From NCBI RefSeq assembly GCF_023898865.1, contig NZ_JAGSOV010000054.1:1-64000 (forward strand): 64,000 nt of DNA. The letters are read 5' to 3'. Position numbers and translations under genes: made by a program. This stretch comes from Pseudonocardia humida (lineage in GTDB: Bacteria; Actinomycetota; Actinomycetes; Mycobacteriales; Pseudonocardiaceae). Shown here piece after piece: positions 55,653 through 63,854 of this stretch. Each line of letters opens with the position of its first letter. The first letter of the stretch is position 1. The notes below the pieces were generated by a model, which was given only the letters and a program-made list of their open reading frames with translations, was not told where the DNA came from and did no database searches.

Positions 55653-58007
55653 GTGTCCAACAGCACCTCCTGCGCGCACGATCCCGAGGTCGGTAGGGAG
55701 TTCGCCGACGAGGACGGCATCGAGCACGAGCGTCGCTACGTCGAGATGCTGTACGGCCGCCTCGACGAGCGCCGCGCCGAGACGGCCGCCCGCCTGGACG
55801 AGGTGCTGCACGCCGAGACGGTGGGCACGCCCCAGGCACTCACCGAGCGCGACGTCGCCGCGGCCATGTACACCGACCGGCTCGCCGCCCTGCGCGCCGC
55901 CGAGCACGGCCTGGCCTTCGGCCGCCTGGACGCCGACGACGGCGAGCGCCGCTACATCGGCAGGCTCGGGCTGCTCGACGAGGACAACGAGTACGAGCCG
56001 CTGCTGATGGACTGGCGGGCACCGGCGGCGCGGCCGTTCTACACCGCCACGGCCGCCTCGCCGGAGGGCATCCGCCGCCGCCGGCACCTGCGCACCCGCC
56101 GGCGCGAGGTGCTGGCCATCGACGACGAGGTCCTCGACCTCGACGACGCGGCCGCCACCTCGTCCAGCTCCGGGCTGACCAGCGAGGCGGCCCTGCTGGC
56201 CGCGGTCTCGGCGCGGCGCACCGGGCGCATGGGCGACATCGTGGCCACCATCCAGTCCGAGCAGGACGCGGTGATCCGGTCCAAGCCGTCGGGCGTGCTG
56301 GTGGTGCAGGGCGGGCCGGGCACGGGCAAGACGGCCGTCGCGCTGCACCGCGCCGCCTACCTCCTCTACACCCACCGCGACCGGTTGGCCCGCCGCGGCG
56401 TGCTGGTCGTCGGCCCGAACCCGACGTTCCTGAGCTACATCGGCCAGGTCCTGCCCTCCCTGGGGGAGACGGCGGTCGTGCTGGGCACCGTGGGGCAGCT
56501 GTTCCCCGGCCTGGACGCGCGCCGCCCCGAGCCGGTCGAGGTCAGCGAGGTCAAGGGCCGCGCCGAGATGGCCGCGGTGATCGCCGCCGCGGTGCGCGAC
56601 CGGCAGCGCGTCCCGCGCAGGCCGATCGAGCTGGTCGTCGAGCAGCAGCGCGTGCGGCTCGACCACGACGTCGCCAACCAGGCCCGCAGCCGGGCGCGGC
56701 GCTCGCGCAAGCCGCACAACGAGGCCAAGCGGATCTTCCAGCGCGAGGCGGTGCGGCTGCTGGCCCAGCAGGTCGCGCGGGGCCTGGGCGGGCGCGGCCT
56801 GCTCGACGGCGGCGACCTGGAGGACATCCGCGAGGAGCTGACCGAGAGCCCCGAGCTGCGCCGCGAGCTCGACGCCCTGTGGCCGACGCTCTCGGCCCAG
56901 CAGCTGCTCACCGACCTGTTCGCCGACCGCCGCAAGCTCGCTCAGGTGGCCCGCCGGATCCCGGCCGCCGACCGCGAGCTGCTGCACCGCAGGCCCGCCG
57001 CCCAGGAGGTGCCCGAGGGCGCCCGGTGGAGCCCGGCCGACGTGCCGCTGCTCGACGAGGCCGCCGAGCTGCTCGGCGACGACGGCTCCGAGCAGGCCGC
57101 CCGCGAGGCCGCGGCGCTGCGCGAGGAGGTCGCCTACGCCCAGGGTGTGCTCGACGTGCTCGACCTGGAGGAGGACCTCGACCCCGAGCTCCTGCGGGCC
57201 ACCGACATCGTCGACGCCGACCGGCTCGCCGAGCGCCAGCGGGTGCGCCGCTACGACTCGACCGCCGAGCGCGCCGCGGCCGACCGGGAGTGGACCTACG
57301 GCCACGTCATCGTCGACGAGGCCCAGGAGCTCTCGCCGATGGCCTGGCGGCTGATCATGCGCCGGTGCCCGACCCGGTCGATGACGATCGTCGGCGACAT
57401 CGCCCAGACCGGCGACCTGTCGGGGGCGTCGTCCTGGGGGCAGGTGCTCTCCCCGTTCGTGGCCGCGCGCTGGCGGCTGGAGCAGCTCACGGTCAACTAC
57501 CGCACGCCAGCCGAGATCGCCGACGTGGCCGACGACGTGCTGGCCGCGATCGAACCGGGGCTGACCGCGCCGCGGTCGGTGCGCAGCGTCGGGGTGCGGC
57601 CGCGGGCCGTCGCGGCCGACGCCGACCGGCTCGACGACGCGGTGGCCAAGGTCCTGGCCGAGGAGGCCGGCGCCATCGGCGACGGCCGCACGGCGGTGCT
57701 CGCGCCCGCGGCCCGGGTGGAGGGGCTGCGCGCGCGGCTGGTCGGCGCGGTCGAGCCCGGCCCGGACACCCCCGACGGCCCGGCCGACCCGGACGTCGAC
57801 CTCACCTCGCCGGTGGTGGTGCTGCCGATCAGCGCGGCCAAGGGCCTGGAGTTCGACGCGGTGCTGCTGGTGGAGCCGGCGGAGGTGCTGGCGGAGAGCC
57901 CGCGCGGGGCCAACGACCTCTACGTGGCGCTGACCCGCTCCACGCAGCGCCTGGCCGTCGTGCACGCGCAGCCGCTGCCGCAGATGCTGCGCCGCCTCGA
58001 CGGCTGA
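55653..58007 (+). CDS. helR: HelR-type (class II HelD) RNA polymerase recycling ATPase
   Basis: A 784-residue superfamily I helicase-like protein. The N-terminal coiled-coil arm (IEHERRYVEMLYGRLDERRAETAARLDEVL) inserts into RNA polymerase in HelD proteins. LLMDWRAPAARPFY is the family signature. Walker A is GGPGTGKTAVALHR (about 221-234) and Walker B is HVIVDEAQELSP. The C-terminal motor has VNYRTPAEIADVAD and LVALTRSTQRLAVVHA-like motif VI. Actinobacterial HelR releases stalled polymerase and can give rifamycin tolerance. GTG start; the ribosome site is weak. A terminator palindrome follows at 58046. Confidence 0.85.
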   Translation: MSNSTSCAHDPEVGREFADEDGIEHERRYVEMLYGRLDERRAETAARLDEVLHAETVGTPQALTERDVAAAMYTDRLAALRAAEHGLAFGRLDADDGERRYIGRLGLLDEDNEYEPLLMDWRAPAARPFYTATAASPEGIRRRRHLRTRRREVLAIDDEVLDLDDAAATSSSSGLTSEAALLAAVSARRTGRMGDIVATIQSEQDAVIRSKPSGVLVVQGGPGTGKTAVALHRAAYLLYTHRDRLARRGVLVVGPNPTFLSYIGQVLPSLGETAVVLGTVGQLFPGLDARRPEPVEVSEVKGRAEMAAVIAAAVRDRQRVPRRPIELVVEQQRVRLDHDVANQARSRARRSRKPHNEAKRIFQREAVRLLAQQVARGLGGRGLLDGGDLEDIREELTESPELRRELDALWPTLSAQQLLTDLFADRRKLAQVARRIPAADRELLHRRPAAQEVPEGARWSPADVPLLDEAAELLGDDGSEQAAREAAALREEVAYAQGVLDVLDLEEDLDPELLRATDIVDADRLAERQRVRRYDSTAERAAADREWTYGHVIVDEAQELSPMAWRLIMRRCPTRSMTIVGDIAQTGDLSGASSWGQVLSPFVAARWRLEQLTVNYRTPAEIADVADDVLAAIEPGLTAPRSVRSVGVRPRAVAADADRLDDAVAKVLAEEAGAIGDGRTAVLAPAARVEGLRARLVGAVEPGPDTPDGPADPDVDLTSPVVVLPISAAKGLEFDAVLLVEPAEVLAESPRGANDLYVALTRSTQRLAVVHAQPLPQMLRRLDG

Positions 58008-58045
58008 CCCGGGGCCCGATGAGCCGGTGCGCGGCCGGGCCCGAC

Positions 58046-58100
58046 GTTCAGGAAAGCCACGATGCTGCCCGCAGCGGGCAGCATCGTGGCTTTCCTGAAC
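58046..58100. terminator. 55-bp near-perfect palindrome (27-bp arms, 1-base centre), bidirectional terminator or repeat element
   Basis: Arms 58046-58072 and 58074-58100 are exact reverse complements around a single A. The arm begins GTTCAGGAAAGCCACGATGC. It lies between helR and the convergent SDR gene. The AAAGCC/GGCTTT part gives a short U-containing stretch in both transcripts. I recall similar palindromes carrying the GAAAGCCACGATGC block scattered through Pseudonocardiaceae genomes, so it may be a family of intergenic terminators. Confidence 0.85.
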
Positions 58101-58143
58101 CGGGCGGGCGGCGCGCGGACGGGAGGCTGGAGCGGAGGGGTGG

Positions 58144-58908
58144 CTAGAGGGGGGTGACGTAGGCGCCGGAGATGCCGCCGTCGACCAGGAAGGTCGATGC
58201 GGTGATGAAGCTGGCGTCGTCGCTGGCCAGGAAGGCCACCGTGGCCGCGATCTCCTCCGGGCGGGCGAAGCGGCCCAGCGGGATGTGGACCAGCCTGCGC
58301 TGCGCGCGCGCCGGGTCGGTGGCGAACAGCTCCTGCAGCAGCGGGGTGTCCACCGGGCCCGGGCACAGCGCGTTGACCCGGATGCCCTCGCGGGCGAACT
58401 GCACGCCCAGCTCGCGCGACATCGCCAGCACCCCGCCCTTGGACGCGGTGTAGGAGATCTGCGAGGTCGCCGCGCCCATCACGGCCACGAACGAGGCGGT
58501 GTTGACGATGGCGCCCTTCCCGGCCCGCTGCATGTGCGGGAGCGCGGCCCGGCAGCACAGGTACACCGAGGTCAGGTTGACCTCCTGGACCCGTCGCCAG
58601 GCGTCGAGCCCGGTGGTCAGGATGGAGTCGTCGTCGGGCGGGGAGATGCCGGCGTTGTTGAACGCCACGTCCACCGAGCCGTAGTGCTCGGCCGCGGCGG
58701 CGAACAGCGCGGTGACCTGCTCCTCGTCGGTGACGTCGGTGCGCACGAACAGGCCGTCGACCTCCTCGGCGGCGGCCTTGCCCGCGTCCGGGTCGATGTC
58801 GGCGACCACGACGCGGGCGCCCTCCTCGGCCAGCCGCCGCGCGGTGGCCAGCCCGATGCCGCTGCCGCCGCCGGTGATCACCGCTGTCCGGTCATCGAAG
58901 CGCCTCAC
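58144..58908 (-). CDS. Short-chain dehydrogenase/reductase (SDR)
   Basis: A 254-residue classical SDR. The cofactor loop is TGGGSGIG (about 12-19), followed by VVVADID (acidic residue favouring NAD), NNAG, the catalytic Ser in NTASF and YTASK (Tyr-x-x-x-Lys). CPGPVDTPLL and the C-terminal TFLVDGG are typical. The GTG start overlaps the preceding gene's stop (GTGA). As last gene of the gamma-glutamyl operon it may oxidise an alcohol or aldehyde intermediate. The substrate is unknown. Confidence 0.9.
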   Translation of the reverse strand: MRRFDDRTAVITGGGSGIGLATARRLAEEGARVVVADIDPDAGKAAAEEVDGLFVRTDVTDEEQVTALFAAAAEHYGSVDVAFNNAGISPPDDDSILTTGLDAWRRVQEVNLTSVYLCCRAALPHMQRAGKGAIVNTASFVAVMGAATSQISYTASKGGVLAMSRELGVQFAREGIRVNALCPGPVDTPLLQELFATDPARAQRRLVHIPLGRFARPEEIAATVAFLASDDASFITASTFLVDGGISGAYVTPL

Positions 58909-59681
58909 ACGTGCTCCCGTTCCCTGTCGCGGGCCGCCGCCACCAGCGCGGCGAACAGCCCCCTGTCGTCCTGTGCGGTACCTGGCGCAGCACCCGGCAC
59001 GACGTCCTGCTCGGGGTGCCACTGGACACCCACGACGAACTCCCGTCCGGTCAGCTCGACCGCCTCGATCGTGCCGTCCGCGGCCAGCCCGGTGACCACC
59101 AGGCCGTCGCCCAGGCGGTCGAGGCCCTGGTGGTGGTGGCACTGCACGCGCACCCGCTCGCCCAGCGCGCCGTGCACCCGGCTGCCCGGCTCCAGGGCGA
59201 CGTCGACGGTGCCGAAGACGCCGGGGGTCGGGTTGTGCCCGGTGTGGCCCAGTGCGTCGGGCAGGTGCTGGCGCAGGGTGCCGCCGAGGGCGGTGTTGAG
59301 CACCTGGATGCCGCGGCACACGCCGAGCACCGGGATGCCGACCTCCAGGGCGCGCCGCAGGAGCGCGTACTCGGCGGCGTCGCGCTCGGGGCGCGGCGGC
59401 CCGGTGTGCGGGTCGCGCTCGGCACCGTAGCGGTCGGGGTCGATGTCGGGGCCGCCGGCCAGCACCAGGGCGTCGAGCCGGTCGACGGCGTCGGCGGCCT
59501 CCGTGCGCGGGGGCAGCAGCACGGGCACCCCGCCCGCGCGGAACACCGCGTCCGGGTAGGTGCGGGGCAGCAGCACGGTGTCGTGCTCCCACACCAGGTA
59601 GGACGCCCGCTCCCCGTAGGCGGTGACGCCGACGAGCGGGCGCCCCGGGGCGCGCCCGGGCCTAGAGCCGCTCGAACCCAC
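58905..59681 (-). CDS. Gamma-glutamyl-GABA-hydrolase-family class I glutamine amidotransferase (PuuD-like)
   Basis: A 258-residue peptidase C26 protein. The catalytic triad is GVCRGIQVLN (Cys122) and VQWHPEQD (His222, Glu224); LAGGPDIDPDRYG is the family signature. PuuD-type enzymes release glutamate from gamma-glutamylated amine intermediates. It is encoded directly after a glutamine-synthetase-like ligase whose stop it overlaps by 20 bases, which strongly supports a ligase-then-hydrolase pathway. The GTG start is the only one that keeps the N-terminal beta strand LVGVTAYGE with a short leader. Confidence 0.9.
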   Translation of the reverse strand: MGSSGSRPGRAPGRPLVGVTAYGERASYLVWEHDTVLLPRTYPDAVFRAGGVPVLLPPRTEAADAVDRLDALVLAGGPDIDPDRYGAERDPHTGPPRPERDAAEYALLRRALEVGIPVLGVCRGIQVLNTALGGTLRQHLPDALGHTGHNPTPGVFGTVDVALEPGSRVHGALGERVRVQCHHHQGLDRLGDGLVVTGLAADGTIEAVELTGREFVVGVQWHPEQDVVPGAAPGTAQDDRGLFAALVAAARDREREHV

Positions 59682-61020
59682 GCTTGCGCTCCCAGTCGGT
59701 GACCGCGGCGTCGAACGCGGCCACCTCGATGGCGGCGGCGTTGGTGTAGTGCGCGACGACGTCGGACCCGAACGCCTCGAGCGCCACCTTCGACCCGGAG
59801 AACAGCTCGGCGGCCTCGCGCAGCGTGCGGGGCACGGTGGGCCGCCCGCTCCCGTAGGCGTTGCCGGCGAAGGCGGGCTCCAGCGGCAGCTCGTTGTCGA
59901 TGCCGTGCAGGCCGGCCGCGATCAGGGCGGCGGTCGCCAGGTAGGGGTTGACGTCGCCGCCGGGGACGCGGTTCTCCACCCGCAGCCCGGCGCCGTGCCC
60001 GACGACCCGCAACGAGCAGGTGCGGTTGTCCAGGCCCCAGGCCACCGCGGTGGGGGCGAAGGAGCCCTCCGCGAAGCGCTTGTAGGAGTTGATGTTCGGG
60101 GCGAGCAGGTAGGTCAGCTCGCGCAGGCAGGCCAGCTGCCCGGCGATGAAGTGCTCGAACAGCGGGGAGAAGTGGTGCTCGCCGTCGCCGACGAAGGCGT
60201 TGCCGTCCCGCCCGCGCAACGAGATGTGGATGTGGCAGGAGTTGCCCTCGCGCTCGTCGAACTTGGCCATGAAGGTCAGCGACGACCCGACCTGGTCGGC
60301 GATCTCCTTGGCCCCGGTCTTGTAGATGGAGTGGTTGTCGCAGGTGGTGAGCGCGTCGGAGTAGCGGAAGGCGATCTCGTGCTGGCCGAGGTTGCACTCG
60401 CCCTTGGCCGACTCCACGACCATCCCGGCGCCGGCCATGCTGTTGCGGATTCGGCGCAGCAGCGGCTCGACGCGGGCCGTGCCCATCAGCGAGTAGTCGA
60501 CGTTGTAGAGGTTGGCCGGCTGCAGGTCGTGGTAGGCCTTGCGCCACGCGGTGTCGAAGGAGTCGTTGAAGATCATGAACTCCAGCTCGGTGCCGACGTC
60601 GGCGGTCAGGCCGCGCTCGGCGAGCCGGTCGAGCTGGCCCTTGAGGATCTGCCGAGGGGAGGCCGGCACCGGGGCGCCGTCGAGCCACTCCAGGTCGCAG
60701 ATCACCAGCGCGGTGGCCTCGTGCCAGGGCAGCAGCCGCAGCGTGGCCATGTCGGGCTTCAGCACGAAGTCGCCGTAGCCGCGCTCCCAGCTCGACATCT
60801 CGTAGCCGGCGACGGTGTTCATCTCGACGTCGACGGCCAGCAGGTAGTTGCACGCCTCCGCGGCGTTCTCGACGACCTGGTCGAGGAAGTACTGCGCCGC
60901 GCACCGCTTGCCCTGCAGGCGGCCCTGCATGTCGGTGAACGCCACCAGGACCGTGTCGATCGAGCCGTCCCGCACCTGGGTGCGCAGCTCGTCGAGGGTC
61001 AGCAGCCCGTTGCGGGTCAT
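59662..61020 (-). CDS. Glutamine-synthetase-like gamma-glutamyl amine ligase (PuuA/GlnA3/GlnA4-type)
   Basis: A 452-residue glutamine-synthetase-fold enzyme, clearly different from GlnA2 at 447. Signatures include VLVAFTDMQGRLQGKR, TELEFMIFND (metal Glu), ESAKGECNLGQHEI, NSCHIHISLRG and NRVPGGDVNPYLA. ANINSYKRF is replaced by PNINSYKRF. The adenylylation Tyr is absent. Such proteins attach glutamate to polyamines or monoamines; in Streptomyces GlnA3 acts on polyamines and GlnA4 on ethanolamine. The PuuD-like hydrolase and permease neighbours support an amine catabolism role. The substrate is uncertain. Confidence 0.88.
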   Translation of the reverse strand: MTRNGLLTLDELRTQVRDGSIDTVLVAFTDMQGRLQGKRCAAQYFLDQVVENAAEACNYLLAVDVEMNTVAGYEMSSWERGYGDFVLKPDMATLRLLPWHEATALVICDLEWLDGAPVPASPRQILKGQLDRLAERGLTADVGTELEFMIFNDSFDTAWRKAYHDLQPANLYNVDYSLMGTARVEPLLRRIRNSMAGAGMVVESAKGECNLGQHEIAFRYSDALTTCDNHSIYKTGAKEIADQVGSSLTFMAKFDEREGNSCHIHISLRGRDGNAFVGDGEHHFSPLFEHFIAGQLACLRELTYLLAPNINSYKRFAEGSFAPTAVAWGLDNRTCSLRVVGHGAGLRVENRVPGGDVNPYLATAALIAAGLHGIDNELPLEPAFAGNAYGSGRPTVPRTLREAAELFSGSKVALEAFGSDVVAHYTNAAAIEVAAFDAAVTDWERKRGFERL

Positions 61021-61111
61021 GGCCGGAAGCCTCTCACGAAGATCGGATCGCCACGACGGGCCGCCACCCGCGGCTGCGGGTGACGGCCCGTCGGACGTAC
61101 GGGAAGGACGG

Positions 61112-62821
61112 TCAGGAGGACTTGCCGGCCTCGACCTCGAGCTGGTGCTCGATGGACTCCAGCTCGGCCTCCGAGCCGGCCTCGCGGACCGGGCCGGTGA
61201 ACCACCGGCGCGCCGAGAGCAGGTACCAGCCGCCGAACAGGATCAGCGCGCCGCCCACGGTCAGCGGGGCGTAGTTGACGACCTCCCAGTCGAACTCCTC
61301 GGCGCCGGGCACCCCGTTCGGGGAGATCGGCATCAGGAACAGCACGCAGACGATGGCGATCCAGGCCACCGCGATCGGGGCGATCCACTTGTAGTGGTTG
61401 CCCAGGCTCCACGCGCCCCGCTCGAACCGGCTGCCCGCCTTGATCCGCAGGATGATCGGCAGCGCGAAGGCGATGTAGAGCCCGATGACCGCGATGGAGG
61501 TGCCGACCAGGTAGCCGACCACGCCGTTGGCCAGGGTGGGGATCATCAGCGCCCAGGACAGCACGCAGATCGCGATCACGGCGTTGACCGGCACCCGGTT
61601 GCGGGAGACCTTGCGCCACAGCGTGGAGCCGGGCACCGCGCGGTCGCGGGAGAACGCGAACATCATCCGGGAGGCCGAGGTGACCGACGCGGTGCCGCAG
61701 AAGAACTGCGCGACCACCGCGATCAGCAGCAGGAACTCCGCCCAGGTCTCGCCGACCGACTCGGTCCAGATGTAGACCACGGCGTTGCCTGCCGCGTCGA
61801 TCGTGCCCTGCACGTCGGGCACCGCGAAGGTCACCGCGACCAGCAGGATGAAGCCGAACACCACCGAGACCACCACGGCCATGACCATGCCCAGCGCGGC
61901 GGCCCGGGAGGCCTGCCGGGTCTCCTCGCTCATGTGCGCCGAGGCGTCGTAGCCGGTGATCGTGTACTGGGCCATCAGCAGCCCGATGCCGAACACGAAC
62001 CAGAACGCGTTGTCGGAGAACCCGGAGTTGTTGATGGTCTCGGTGAACACGAAGGACGCGGACTGGTGGTTCTCCGGGACGACGATCAGCACGCCGACGA
62101 TGACCACCACGCCGACCATGTGCCACCAGGCGGAGAAGGTGTTCAACCGGGCCAGCAGGTTGACGTTGAGCAGGTTCACCGTCAGGTGCAGCGCCATGAT
62201 CACGGTGTAGGTGATGAAGATGGCCCCGGTGTCGGTGCCGATCAGGTCGGGGAACCACAGGTTGAGCAGGGCGGTGGTGAAGATGGCCGCGCCGTAGTCG
62301 ATGGCCGCGGTCACCGCGATCTGCCCGACCAGGTTGAACCAGCCGGTGAACCAGCCCCAGGCCGGGCCGCCCAGCTTGGACGCCCAGAAGTACAGCGCTC
62401 CCGCGGTGGGCATCGCCGAGGCGATCTCGCCCATCGCCATCGCGACCAGCACGCAGAACGTGCCGACCAGCAGCCAGCCCCAGGTGATCGCGACCGGGCC
62501 GCCGTTGTTGAACGCGATGTAGTAGGAGGTCAGGCAGCCGGCCAGGATGGAGATGATGGTGAAGGAGATGGCGAAGTTGGAGAACCCGCCCATCTCCCGG
62601 TACAGCACCTGGGCGTAGCCCAGCCGGTGCAGGATGGCCTCGTCGCTGTCGTGGGCGGGGGAGGCGGGTGTCCCCCCTGCGGGCGTGGCCGTGGCCGTGG
62701 CGGTGTCGGCCGTGGCGGTGTCGGCCGCGGTGGCGCCGGTCGTGCTCGGGGTGCTGGTGCTCGCGGCGCTCGGGGTGGCACCGGTATCGCTCGCCTTGCC
62801 GTCGGGGCGGTCTTCGGCCAT
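61112..62821 (-). CDS. APC-family amino acid/amine permease
   Basis: A 569-residue transporter. The first about 55 residues are a Thr/Ala-rich disordered cytosolic tail. The core starts EAILHRLGYAQVLYREMGGFSNFAISFTIISILAGC, the entry of the APC superfamily ACT/GABA-permease branch. Twelve or so hydrophobic helices follow, with GEIASAMPTAGALYFWAS and YTITGYDASAHMSEETRQASR as family blocks. It likely imports the amine or amino acid that the adjacent ligase gamma-glutamylates. It is 91 bases upstream of the ligase gene and 59 bases downstream of the kinase gene. Confidence 0.9.
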   Translation of the reverse strand: MAEDRPDGKASDTGATPSAASTSTPSTTGATAADTATADTATATATPAGGTPASPAHDSDEAILHRLGYAQVLYREMGGFSNFAISFTIISILAGCLTSYYIAFNNGGPVAITWGWLLVGTFCVLVAMAMGEIASAMPTAGALYFWASKLGGPAWGWFTGWFNLVGQIAVTAAIDYGAAIFTTALLNLWFPDLIGTDTGAIFITYTVIMALHLTVNLLNVNLLARLNTFSAWWHMVGVVVIVGVLIVVPENHQSASFVFTETINNSGFSDNAFWFVFGIGLLMAQYTITGYDASAHMSEETRQASRAAALGMVMAVVVSVVFGFILLVAVTFAVPDVQGTIDAAGNAVVYIWTESVGETWAEFLLLIAVVAQFFCGTASVTSASRMMFAFSRDRAVPGSTLWRKVSRNRVPVNAVIAICVLSWALMIPTLANGVVGYLVGTSIAVIGLYIAFALPIILRIKAGSRFERGAWSLGNHYKWIAPIAVAWIAIVCVLFLMPISPNGVPGAEEFDWEVVNYAPLTVGGALILFGGWYLLSARRWFTGPVREAGSEAELESIEHQLEVEAGKSS

Positions 62822-62880
62822 GGGTTGGGGTCCTGTCTCGAAGGGGAGTGCTCGGTCGTCGGGCGGGTGCGCGGGGCGCG

Positions 62881-63801
62881 TCACCCGCCCGTGCGGGCGG
62901 CCGCGAGCAGGGGCTCGAGGTCGGGTCCGTCGAACTCCGCGACGGCGCGGTCGTACTTCTCCATGCCCCAGGACCAGAAGTCGAAGTCCAGCGGGCTGGT
63001 GGCCTGCTGTATCGCCGCCCAGAGCGTCCAGCCGTACTTCGACATCAGCCCGAACAGCCGGGCGCGGGCGACCTGCTCGGGGCGGGGCCGTCCGTAGTAG
63101 GCGGTGATCAGCACGTCCAGCAGCGGGGCCGGGAGGGTCGCTTCGCTCCAGATGTTGCCCAGCTCGAAGCACGGGTCGTTGTTGCCGGAGTACTCGTAGT
63201 CGATGATCCGCACGCGCTCGCCGTCGTCGAGCATGTTGGCGGCGAGCAGGTCGTTGTTGCACGGCACGGTGACCCGCGGCCCGAGCGCCTCGGCGATGCG
63301 CGCCACCAGGGGGGCGAACTCGTCGTAGCGCGGGGGCAGCCGGAAACCGTGCTCGGCGACGATCGCCCGGTAGCGCGCCTGCACGGCGAACATGTCGAAG
63401 TCGTTGACGAAGCGCGGTCCGGCGTGCAGTTGCCGGCATGCCGCGGCCACCCTGCCGAGCACCGCCGGGTCGTGCAGGTCGGCGTCGGTGAGGGCGGTGC
63501 CGGGCAGGAACTCGACGGTGAGTCCGGAGGCGGGCCGGTAGTGCAGCACGGGCGCGCCGACCCCGGCCTCGGCCGCGGCCACGGAGTTCGCATACTCCTG
63601 GTCGCGGTCGATGCCCAGCATGCCCGGTCCCTCGGCGGGAATGCGCACGACGCAGCAGCCGTCGGCATTCGTCACTTTCAGGTTGCGATTCGTCAGACCT
63701 CCGGGCAGTTCCTCCACGGTCCGGGGCTGGCGCGATGTGCACGGAATGGAATCGAGTAACGCGTCCAAATCGGCGTCGATCGACGCGGTCTGCAACTCCA
63801 C
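62881..63801 (-). CDS. Choline/ethanolamine-kinase-like phosphotransferase (APH fold)
   Basis: A 306-residue kinase of the choline-kinase/aminoglycoside-phosphotransferase superfamily. It has LPGGLTNRNLKVT (nucleotide loop), the catalytic-loop VPCNNDLLAANML (usually HNDLxxxN; here CNND, so the His is replaced) and the metal-binding IDYEYSGNNDPCFELGN. These are closest to choline and ethanolamine kinases. It is the first gene of the gamma-glutamylation operon. GTG start with a weak ribosome site. It suggests that the operon handles choline, ethanolamine or a similar amino alcohol. Confidence 0.83.
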   Translation of the reverse strand: MELQTASIDADLDALLDSIPCTSRQPRTVEELPGGLTNRNLKVTNADGCCVVRIPAEGPGMLGIDRDQEYANSVAAAEAGVGAPVLHYRPASGLTVEFLPGTALTDADLHDPAVLGRVAAACRQLHAGPRFVNDFDMFAVQARYRAIVAEHGFRLPPRYDEFAPLVARIAEALGPRVTVPCNNDLLAANMLDDGERVRIIDYEYSGNNDPCFELGNIWSEATLPAPLLDVLITAYYGRPRPEQVARARLFGLMSKYGWTLWAAIQQATSPLDFDFWSWGMEKYDRAVAEFDGPDLEPLLAAARTGG

Positions 63802-63829
63802 CGGGGGATCGTAGGGCTCGCACTGTGAC

Positions 63830-63841
63830 CGGTCCAGACCG
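63830..63841. promoter_or_regulatory. Candidate GntR/HutC-type operator in the divergent promoter
   Basis: CGGTC-CA-GACCG, a perfect 5-base inverted repeat with 2-base spacer, in the 53-base gap between the divergent kinase and FAD oxidoreductase genes. It resembles the GGTCTAGACC sites of HutC/DasR-type GntR regulators. Confidence 0.45.
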
Positions 63842-63854
63842 TACTGTCCCCCTC

